Of a DNA stretch of 64,000 nucleotides, positions 53,695 to 62,200 are shown one piece after another. The position numbers and the translations under genes were made by a program. Source of the DNA: an uncultured Clostridia bacterium (GTDB lineage: Bacteria > Bacillota > Clostridia > Christensenellales > UBA1242); NCBI GenBank assembly GCA_934754495.1, contig CAKVHW010000001.1, positions 62,001 to 126,000 of the forward strand, read 5' to 3'. Every line of letters begins with the position of its first letter. Positions within the stretch are counted from its first letter, which is position 1. Under the pieces are notes generated by a model. The model was not told where the DNA came from and did not search any database. It was given only the letters and a program-made list of their open reading frames with translations.

Positions 53695-54120
53695 TTATTG
53701 CAAAGATTTTAAAACTTCACTAACTTCCTTCATATCACATTGACCTGCGTAGTTTGTCTTAAAGTGACGCATAACTGAAGGTACTGTTTTGTCGTCTAAG
53801 CCCATAATAATTTCTTTAATTTTATCTTTACTAAGCATTGTAGGAAGATATTTTTCTAGGGCATTACGTTGAAGACCAATTTTTTCAAATTCTTCGGTAT
53901 TTCCAACTTTTTTATAGTTTTCGGCTTCTTCGTCAAGTTCTTTAATTGTTTTTTGAATAATCTTAACAACGTCAACATCTGTTAGTTCTGTTTCGTTGGC
54001 TCTAGCATTAATATTAGCCAACATAATTTTATTCATAAGCACACTATAAATGCTACGCAAATTATTGTCGTGTTTTTTTAATGCTTCAATATTTGCCTTT
54101 TTAATTTCATCTATTATCAT
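53695..54120 (-). CDS. yqeY: GatB/YqeY domain protein
   Basis: 141 residues matching the YqeY family: N-terminal helical IDEIKKANIEALKKHDNNLRS and C-terminal tail domain (LPTMLSKDKIKEIIMGLDD...MRHFKTNYAGQCDMKEVSEVLK), related to the tRNA-binding tail of GatB. Biological role is unclear in the family. Its ATG overlaps the stop of the upstream reductase-like gene (ATGA), so translation is coupled. Confidence 0.9.
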   Translation of the reverse strand: MIIDEIKKANIEALKKHDNNLRSIYSVLMNKIMLANINARANETELTDVDVVKIIQKTIKELDEEAENYKKVGNTEEFEKIGLQRNALEKYLPTMLSKDKIKEIIMGLDDKTVPSVMRHFKTNYAGQCDMKEVSEVLKSLQ

Positions 54121-55151
54121 ATTCTTTTCTCCAATTCTATAAATATAGGGTCGTCTAAATTTTCTACATATATTCCACGTTTTCCCATTTCAACATCGCT
54201 AAGCATATTAGCAACAGCTTCACAATATGGCACTTCAATATTGTGTTGTTTAGCAAGTTCAACAACACGAGCACACATACTTTCCAACTCTGTTGGTTGT
54301 TTGTTTTCTAATGCTCTTAGGGTACTACTTACCATTTCGCCATTTTGTTTAATTAGTCTTGAAAACATTTTTCCACGATATCTAAGACCAGCAAAGCTTT
54401 TTTCTACAAACTGTTCGTAGTCTAATGTTTCGCTATAAGAAATTATTTTTATTCCTGCCGCTTTAAAGGTTTTAACTTGTTCTTCAACCAAAGCAACAAA
54501 GATTTTTCTCGCACGTTTTATTTCAAGTGTTTTACCAAGTTTGTATCCAGTAAGTGCACATACCGATGAAATTGTGTTGCTAAGGATAAACCTACTAACA
54601 ACAAATGATGGCATATCATCTTCCACAACAACTTCGCTAACACAAGACAAGATGTTTTTTAAGAATGGCAAATACACTTTGCTTTCTTCTGATATTGCGC
54701 CCAAGTGAATATGCCCACCATGCAAAACCTTAACATGATTTTCATCAAGCCTTATTGCATTAAAATCAATTACAATAGGAACAAATCTACCATGTGGCAA
54801 TGTCTTGTCTAACTCGTTGTAATTAAACACATTTTGCACAACCACCACAACACCGTTTGGGCTAAGATAATCTTTAACATCATTAAAAGCTTCTTCAACA
54901 GCACAAGACTTTGTGAATATGAATAACACATCTTTAGTGTTTGAAAACTTGTTGTTTTGCATATATGGCACAAGGTAACTACGGTTTCCAAACGCACCAT
55001 TAATCTCTAAATTAACATTGTTGTCAATTGTAAGACCAAGCGTGTTTTTCTTAGTGATTTCAACATCATAACCCTTTTCTTTTAGTAGCAGTGCAAAAAC
55101 AGTACCTACAGCACCAACACCGACTATGCCAATCTTTAGTTTGTCCGACAT
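54117..55151 (-). CDS. Ketopantoate reductase-fold protein with altered active site
   Basis: 344 residues of the ApbA/PanE family: NAD(P) motif GIVGVGAVGTVFALLLKEKG and the helical C-terminal domain. In true PanE the catalytic Lys and two Asn lie in the pattern KLxxNxxINPLTA; here that stretch reads SRFILSNTISSVCALTG, so the Lys is Arg and the Asn residues are Ser. The QNG motif reads QNVFN. It is therefore unlikely to make pantoate; a different 2-hydroxyacid substrate or loss of activity is possible. Start 55151 (AAGGGG upstream) is preferred over GTG 55157. It ends in the only TGA stop seen in the window, overlapping the yqeY start. Confidence 0.75.
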   Translation of the reverse strand: MSDKLKIGIVGVGAVGTVFALLLKEKGYDVEITKKNTLGLTIDNNVNLEINGAFGNRSYLVPYMQNNKFSNTKDVLFIFTKSCAVEEAFNDVKDYLSPNGVVVVVQNVFNYNELDKTLPHGRFVPIVIDFNAIRLDENHVKVLHGGHIHLGAISEESKVYLPFLKNILSCVSEVVVEDDMPSFVVSRFILSNTISSVCALTGYKLGKTLEIKRARKIFVALVEEQVKTFKAAGIKIISYSETLDYEQFVEKSFAGLRYRGKMFSRLIKQNGEMVSSTLRALENKQPTELESMCARVVELAKQHNIEVPYCEAVANMLSDVEMGKRGIYVENLDDPIFIELEKRI

Positions 55152-55243
55152 ATACACCCCTTTTAAATTTACATTTAGTTTATTATAAAATTACAATCGC
55201 TTATTTGTCAAACATTTTACTGCTTTGGCAATTCATTATTACA

Positions 55244-57016
55244 CTAAATAAGTTTTTTTAGTTCGGATAGTGCCCACTTCATTTCACCAAAAGCATCTTC
55301 GTAAGGTTTAACCGTTGTTAGGTCTACCCCAACACCTTTAAGTATTTCAAGCGGATAATTACTTCCTCCAGCACTTAAAAACCCGTCAATATACTTTTTA
55401 GCAAAATTACTATCGGTCAAAATATGATTAGCAATACTAATAGCACTAATTAGCCCAGTAGCATATTTAAACACATAATAACTACGATAAAAATGTGGAA
55501 TTCTTAGCCACTCGTAAGCAATTTCTTTGCAGTTTTTAACCGCACTGCCGTGATAAAATTTTACAAGCTCGCCATATTTACTTACAAGCACATCTTTGCT
55601 TATTGGCTTATCACCTTCAACAAGTTTATGTGCATAGTCTTCAAATTCGCTAAACATTGTTTGTCTAAATATTGTTGTTCTAAACATTTGCAAGTATTTA
55701 TCTAGCAAATAGATTTTTTCTTTTTTAGTTGTTGCCTTGTTGTAAAGATATTTTAAAAGCAAAACTTCGTTGGTTGTGCTTGCAATCTCCGCTAAGAAAA
55801 TTGGGTATTGCGATAAATTGTAAGGCAACCTTAAATCACTAAAATACGAATGCATTGCATGTCCCATTTCGTGAACTAATGTGAACATACTCTCTAAATT
55901 ATCAACCGTATTTAGTAGAATGTAAGGGTGAACACCATATACTCCCAAGCAATAACCGCCAGTATCTTTATTAAGTGTAGGATACACATCAATCCAACGA
56001 TTAGCAATTGCTTTTTTTACAACACTTGTGTACTCTTCCCCCATAACCGAAAGTGCTTTTAAAATTGTATCGGTCATTTGATTGTAGTTTGGTTTTTCTG
56101 CATTGTTCACAACTGCGACACGTAAGTCGCTGTGTTTTAGTGTGGTTAGCCCCAAAAGTTTTTTTCTAAGTGCCAAGTATTTGTGTAACAAAGGAGTGTT
56201 GTTTCTCACTTCGTTTATCAACTGGTCGTAAAGAGATTGTGGCATGTTTCCACTAAACAAACTTTGCGACAATCGGTCTTGAAACTTATACATATTAGTA
56301 TAAAATTTATTCTTTTTAACATTGGCAATGTAGTTGGTTGCAATGGTGTTTTGAAGCCCCATATATCCGCCAAACAAACTTAAAAACGCCTTTTCTCTTA
56401 CTTCTGGATTTTTGTTTTCAAGCAGTAGTGAGTAATTACTATTATTAACCACGTATTTTTTGCCATTAACTTCAAATGGGCTAAACTTTACATCAATTGC
56501 ATCAATGTTATCAAAAATATCGCTAAACTCTCCAGCAAAATCACCACTCGCCGACATAATTTTTTCTATTTCTTCTGGCAAAACATGGTCACGACTACGT
56601 TTTAATTCTATTAGGTCTAATTTAAACACCTTAAAATCAGGGTCGGCAATATACTCATCAAGCTTTTTATCTCCAAGTGAAAGTAATTCACTATCACTAA
56701 AACTATCAGCAACACCAAGTTTTGTTTCAATATTTCCTAGCACGTTTAGTAATTTTACCCATTGTTGGTCCTCCATATTTTCAGAGTGATTTAGGTAAAC
56801 ATACGCACCAAGTTTTTCGGTGATTTTAGATAGTTCTTCCATATAGTTAAAATAGTTTAAAAGGTCTTTTTTGTTGCCAAGTTTCCCTTTAAATTCACCT
56901 ATTTTATTTACACCCTGCTCCACTATTTTAAGGTCTTTATTAAATTCGTCTAGGTCTTTGTAAATATGCGAGGTATCCCAAGTGTATTTTTTATCTAATT
57001 GATTACGATTTTTCAT
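55244..57016 (-). CDS. pepF: Oligoendopeptidase F
   Basis: 590 residues, M3 family zinc peptidase of the cytosol that degrades short peptides. The zinc motif HEMGHAMHSYFSD with the downstream Glu ligand in LAEIASTTNEVLL is intact, and the N-terminal M3 oligoendopeptidase lobe is complete. Upstream of the reductase-like gene (92-nt gap) and downstream of the DUF6320-like gene, which has its own terminator. Confidence 0.95.
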   Translation of the reverse strand: MKNRNQLDKKYTWDTSHIYKDLDEFNKDLKIVEQGVNKIGEFKGKLGNKKDLLNYFNYMEELSKITEKLGAYVYLNHSENMEDQQWVKLLNVLGNIETKLGVADSFSDSELLSLGDKKLDEYIADPDFKVFKLDLIELKRSRDHVLPEEIEKIMSASGDFAGEFSDIFDNIDAIDVKFSPFEVNGKKYVVNNSNYSLLLENKNPEVREKAFLSLFGGYMGLQNTIATNYIANVKKNKFYTNMYKFQDRLSQSLFSGNMPQSLYDQLINEVRNNTPLLHKYLALRKKLLGLTTLKHSDLRVAVVNNAEKPNYNQMTDTILKALSVMGEEYTSVVKKAIANRWIDVYPTLNKDTGGYCLGVYGVHPYILLNTVDNLESMFTLVHEMGHAMHSYFSDLRLPYNLSQYPIFLAEIASTTNEVLLLKYLYNKATTKKEKIYLLDKYLQMFRTTIFRQTMFSEFEDYAHKLVEGDKPISKDVLVSKYGELVKFYHGSAVKNCKEIAYEWLRIPHFYRSYYVFKYATGLISAISIANHILTDSNFAKKYIDGFLSAGGSNYPLEILKGVGVDLTTVKPYEDAFGEMKWALSELKKLI

Positions 57017-57072
57017 AAAAACATTATCCCCTTTTAATTGTTGTTAAATTAAAATTTTACAATATACACAAA

Positions 57073-57096
57073 ATGTGGCTTAAATCGCCACATCTT
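57073..57096 (-). terminator. Terminator of the acyltransferase/DUF6320 operon
   Basis: Minus strand ATGTGGC, 7-nt loop, GCCACAT, then TTTTG. The U-run is short but the stem is perfect. Confidence 0.65.
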
Positions 57097-57097
57097 A

Positions 57098-57769
57098 TTA
57101 TAAGTGAAATTTCTTTAAAAATTCTTGTCTTACTGTTTTGAAATCCATTAGCATAATACCAAGCACAATAAGTGCATTTAGTATTACCAATATTTGATAA
57201 AGTAGTTTAAATTCTGCAAACTTTGTGCCCCAGAATATTGCACCCACAACTATCATAATAAGAAAAATTATTAAAAAACTAAACAAATATAATTTTCTTT
57301 TTCCACTGATAAACAACACAAGCAAAAGTGCAACACTGGCAGCAATTAACATTGAAGGTAAAACATAATTTAAAAACCAACCCTTATCTGCCGACATAAA
57401 ACTTGTGGAAACAAGTAATAGTGCCAGACACAAAAGTTGTAGAAACACCTTTTCAAAAGTATTACGAAGCGACAATATTGTATGGCGAATTAACACCCAC
57501 AAATAAATAATGGAACTTATTACAATAAACGACCAGGGCTTACCCTTAGTAACAATGTTTATAAACAAACACACGGCAATTGCGATTATTGAAAGCAAAG
57601 CAAAAAGACGTGTTACAAAATGACCTTTCACCCCAATCTTAGGTTTTTTACTACACTCATCATATAGTGGAATATTAGGCTTGCCATCGTCATGAAGTTC
57701 GCCATAACAAAGTGGGCAAACCAAACTATTACTATTAACATTTACATTACATTTATCACAATGTTTCAT
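57098..57769 (-). CDS. DUF6320-like zinc-ribbon membrane protein
   Basis: 223 residues. An N-terminal zinc ribbon (CDKCNVNV...CPLCYGEL) is followed by about six membrane helices. Start ATG at 57769 shares one base with the stop of the upstream acyltransferase (TAATG), so translation is coupled, with GGAG inside that gene. A zinc-ribbon membrane protein next to a condensation-fold acyltransferase is a pairing known in Firmicutes, but the biochemical role is not established. It probably works with the acyltransferase at the membrane. Confidence 0.75.
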   Translation of the reverse strand: MKHCDKCNVNVNSNSLVCPLCYGELHDDGKPNIPLYDECSKKPKIGVKGHFVTRLFALLSIIAIAVCLFINIVTKGKPWSFIVISSIIYLWVLIRHTILSLRNTFEKVFLQLLCLALLLVSTSFMSADKGWFLNYVLPSMLIAASVALLLVLFISGKRKLYLFSFLIIFLIMIVVGAIFWGTKFAEFKLLYQILVILNALIVLGIMLMDFKTVRQEFLKKFHL

Positions 57770-59043
57770 TAGTTTTTCTCCCAATAATTACTACTAACTT
57801 CTACATCAATACCCTTACTTGCAAGGGTGGAAAAGAACATTTTTTCACACTTGTTTTCTACAAACAATCTGCTAAAACTTGCATTAACATGATCGTTGTA
57901 GCCAATTAGCGCCAAGTGTGTTTTGCACGAAAAACTTGGGCCAAGCGTGAAAATAAAATCGTCAACATAAGGTTTCATACTTTCTGGCAAATCAACAACT
58001 CCCAAGTTGCTAAGGTTTGCCGAATGCAAATTGTCGCCCAAATAATTGTATGCTATACGCATAACAATTGCTTTTAAAAATAGTGGCACAATTTTTAACA
58101 ACCAATTTTTTTCTTGTTTAACATTGCTATAAGCCTGCGCATCAAGTTTTTGCTTGTCTAGCCCACTAGCAAGTTGTTGTTTACAAAGTTCAATACATTC
58201 ATCAAGTGAAATTTCTTCTTCAAAGTTGTGTCCAAGCCTACAAAACATCGCAAAATTTCTAAGCGTGTGTGTGTCGTAAAGTTTTCGCATATTAATAGGA
58301 ATAAGAAGTTTTACAAGTTTGTTGCTAACTTTTTTACCCTTAATAAACGATTCATAAATACAGTGCATATATAATCCACTTAAATATGCAGTAATTGTTG
58401 CATCATATTTTTTTGCTTCAGCCTTTAATTGAGCAGTGTTAATTTTGCCTGTAATTATTCCACAGCCGTCATACTTAAATGGAGTGCCATCAGTCTTAAA
58501 AGCATTTTTTTCTTTTTCTGGTTTTAATTTTGTTGCATCACATAGTTTGTTGAAGGCATCATTGCTTTCATCAAAAGTGTATGGGGTCACACAAGTAAGA
58601 ATTTTGTTTTCGCTTTCAACTTTTTTACCACTTAGTAGAAGGTATTCAAAAACAAGGCTTTTAAACACATCTAGTGCACCTGTTCCATCGGCTAGCACAT
58701 GATAAACTTCCATTGTAATACGGTTTTCTTTATAATACACCCTAAATAAGTAACCATTATTTTCAATTTGGTCGATGTATTTAAGTGTATATGCTGGTTC
58801 TTCTTCCACCGTAAATGGACGATTATTTTCTTCCAAATAATACCAAAAAATACCACGTTTTAATTTTACATTAAAACTTTCAAATCTATTTAAAATTTCA
58901 TTGGTTGCTTGTTGTAAAACATCTTTATCTACAGTTTCTTTTAACACAGCAGTGAGTGTAAAAGTACTTGGGCGCATATAATTACTAACAGGCGGATATA
59001 TTTTAGCTGCATTGTCTAGCGGATACCAATTTTTTCGTTTCAT
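57769..59043 (-). CDS. PapA/condensation-fold acyltransferase (alcohol acetyltransferase-like)
   Basis: 424 residues of the CoA-dependent/condensation-domain acyltransferase fold. The catalytic HHxxxDG motif is present in the form YHVLADG (His115, Asp119), and the second-half structural segments (IPINMRKLYDTHTLRNFAMFC; SNLGVVDLPESM) match PapA/alcohol-acetyltransferase relatives. It probably esterifies a lipid or polyketide-like alcohol; donor and acceptor are unknown. RBS AAGGAAAGATTT precedes the ATG. First gene of a two-gene operon with the zinc-ribbon membrane protein. Confidence 0.8.
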   Translation of the reverse strand: MKRKNWYPLDNAAKIYPPVSNYMRPSTFTLTAVLKETVDKDVLQQATNEILNRFESFNVKLKRGIFWYYLEENNRPFTVEEEPAYTLKYIDQIENNGYLFRVYYKENRITMEVYHVLADGTGALDVFKSLVFEYLLLSGKKVESENKILTCVTPYTFDESNDAFNKLCDATKLKPEKEKNAFKTDGTPFKYDGCGIITGKINTAQLKAEAKKYDATITAYLSGLYMHCIYESFIKGKKVSNKLVKLLIPINMRKLYDTHTLRNFAMFCRLGHNFEEEISLDECIELCKQQLASGLDKQKLDAQAYSNVKQEKNWLLKIVPLFLKAIVMRIAYNYLGDNLHSANLSNLGVVDLPESMKPYVDDFIFTLGPSFSCKTHLALIGYNDHVNASFSRLFVENKCEKMFFSTLASKGIDVEVSSNYWEKN

Positions 59044-59217
59044 AAATCTTTCCTTTCATATGATAATACTAGCATTATAAAGTATTATTAATTATATCTT
59101 TTATTTGTTTTTCAAGTCAAGCAAACTTCTTACCTGCTACAAAGTAAATACACATAAATTTCGATGTTTGTTTATAATTTTTGCCAATTTTTAGTTAAAC
59201 TACAACCAACAGAAAAA

Positions 59218-59247
59218 AAGACCTTGTAAATACTCAAGGTCTTTTAA
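59218..59247 (-). terminator. Terminator of the giant InlB-repeat protein gene
   Basis: AAAAGACCTTG, 8-nt loop, CAAGGTCTTTT; follows the stop at 59251 directly. Confidence 0.85.
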
Positions 59248-59250
59248 TTT

Positions 59251-62200
59251 TTATTTATGTTTCCATACTGGATTTAAAGTAATGTGACTACCAATTTCCA
59301 AACTGTCAATTGCATAACTTCCATCGTAAATGTTTTGAACATTGCCATCTGTCCAGCCAGCAGTAACAAAGTTGTACTTTGTTCCATAAGAATGGGTTGT
59401 TTCTGCAACAAAATTACTAAACACTAGCTTTGTCCCTTTTTCTATTTTCACCTTATTGGTGTTGTTGGTATTTGACACATTGCCTAAGCTAACTTGTTTA
59501 TCTTTAAGTAGTCTGGAAGGTTTCCACCAATCAGGTTTAACCCATGCACTTACATTAAATGTAGCAATGCAGTAATCCTTAACTTCCCACACTGCTGTAT
59601 AACTACTATCGCCAGCATCTACAACAGTGTTTCCTTTAATAAGGGTTTCACTGCCATCTTTACTCCAACCCATGAAGTGATATTCGGTTGTGTAAGAAAT
59701 ATTGTTGATTTCGTAATTTGTGTAAGTTGGAAGTGTAATTGTGCTTCCTTCGTAAACACTTTCTACATTGTTATATTCGCCACCATTTAGTGTAGTGTAT
59801 TTAGAGTAGATTGTGTATTTGTATTTGTTTTTCGCATACCAAGTAGTGTCACTATTAATCACAAAATCCGTCACCTTAATTGTAAAGGTTTCGTCTAAGT
59901 AATATAGTGTATCTTCTTTAAAGTAATTGCTTACTGGGAATTCAAAACTTACACCCGCTTGAACTTTTGCATTATACACTTCAATTCCTGCACTATAAAT
60001 GCTTACGTGATAAGTTTTTGTTTCTACTGTTTCCCACTTAGCATACAAAGTAACATCTTTGTTAGGCATTGTATCCAAGTTGTACAAGGTTGTAAAGGTT
60101 TCGTCTAAGTACCAGCCCTTAAACACTTTTAGAATTGATGTAGTTTCGTCAAGTTCCATTTCAATGTTTTTAAGTACTGGCAAATTAACTTGTTCGCCAG
60201 TAAGACGTGTGATACTTTCTGCCGAAACATTTTCGTTGGTTTCAAACTTAATTGTGTGATATGCCCTATCACTAATTAAGTTCCACTTAGCATACAACAC
60301 GGTGTCATATCTTGGATATGCTGTTGAGGTGTACTTTGTTCCGTCCGATGTAAACCAGCCCAAGAACTCGTATACCTTTTCACTTGTTCCGTTGTCAACT
60401 GTTTTGTTTGGATAGCTTGGAAGTGCGATTGCTGTGCCAATTAAACCTGTCAAACTGCCCACTTGAGTTTCGCCGTCATATAGAATAACAGTGCGTTCGC
60501 CTTGATTTGCCATTTGCCAGTTTCCTGTACCAGTTTTTTCATACTCTCCATCTAATTGGAAGCGAGAGTTGCTTAAAGCCACAAGTGCTTTAGAAACATC
60601 TGCACTGTTTCCAATATCGGTTAGTTTTAAATTACTATCATTATTGGTCTTCAAGATGATTAGGCTATTTAATAAATCAAGGTTAAAGTTGATAGTGCCC
60701 AAATAATCTTTATTGCCTGTACTTGCATTATTTACAGTAGACAAGTCAATATGTAATTTGCCAAGGTCGTTATTGTAAGCAAGTTTTCCAATGTTAACAT
60801 CAAACGAGTGAGTATTGCCATTCTTAACATAATTTAGAATAACATTACTATAATCATAAGAGCCGTCATTAATTGCATTTGCCTTATTGGTTTTGCTGGT
60901 TTCAATTGCTTCGTTAATTTTAGATTGGATTGTATCAGTAAAGCCCATCAACCATTGCATGTAGTAATTAATATTATCAACTAAGTACTTAGGTGTAACC
61001 TTAGTAACACGGTCAAGTTGTTTGTAAGCGCCCCATTTTTCATCTGATGTTTGAAGGTATATTTCGCCATTGGCATAATAAATTGATATGCTACGATAAC
61101 GTTGGCTAATAAATCCTAGTCCTGTATCACCTACACCGTTAGTGTTGCTATTATTTACAAGACCAATTAATGGGTACTTGCCTATTTCAACTGCAATAAT
61201 TGGCTTTTTATTTTTATCAAGTTTCACCTTAACATCTACATCAAGTTTTGCCGCATTAATCTCTAAGCCACCAAGTTTTAGATTCATGATAACATTACCA
61301 TTAATGTGATAGTCATTCATGCTAGATGTGTTTACAAATGCTCTAATAATATCCGAACTATTAGAGATGTCAATATATTCACTATCAACAACTTTTGTGA
61401 TACCTTTGTATTCATTTAATGTAATATTAATTGTAATATTTTCATCAGCAGTGACACCAGTATAAAGTTTGTTAATTCTCACATTAGCAAGTTTTCCGCC
61501 TGCCATTTCAAGCCTTACGATTGGGTTAAAGTGTGGGTCACCGTTAAGGCGAGCACCATTAAGTGTAATTTCAATTGCATTTTCATTAACACCAATATTC
61601 TTAATGTATTCCAAATAATTTAGTGGGTTAATATTACTTAGATTTGGAGCAATTTGCGACAAATTATCGGTATCAATATCAAATTCTTGTTTTAGATTAT
61701 TAAGCACTGGAATATTAGATGTATCCACATTTAATACTGTAAGCACAATACCTAAAATTTCTTTAATATTATCTTTATGAATGCTTACTTTTAAGCCGTC
61801 ATAATTAGCATACAACTTGTGGTCAAAGTAACCTAAATCAAGTTTAACTTTCTTTTCTCCACTTACTCTTGCTACACCACTTGCTTCCAAGTTCGTACTA
61901 TCAAGTTGTTCTATAATATTAAGCACAAGGCTTAAATCTACGTCATAATATTTTGCATTGTTTCTAAACACGTTTGTATTTGCGGTAATATCAAATTGAC
62001 GTTCGCTAATTGTACCATACACTGCGTCTACAATATTTGTAAGGCTTGTGTAATTAGCATAATCACTATCAACAACATTATTTAATGTAAAATTGTCAAA
62101 GTCGGTCACATACAATGTTCCACTAATGCTACCGGCATTAAACTTAACTCTATTAAAACTATTAGCGTATTCTGCCACTAAGTCAACTTTATCAAACAAT

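Noticed and set aside
54117..54120. TGA recoding (code 4 or 25)
   Set aside because: The one TGA ends the reductase-like gene in a typical ATGA overlap, no in-frame TGA occurs inside any gene, and tryptophans use TGG.
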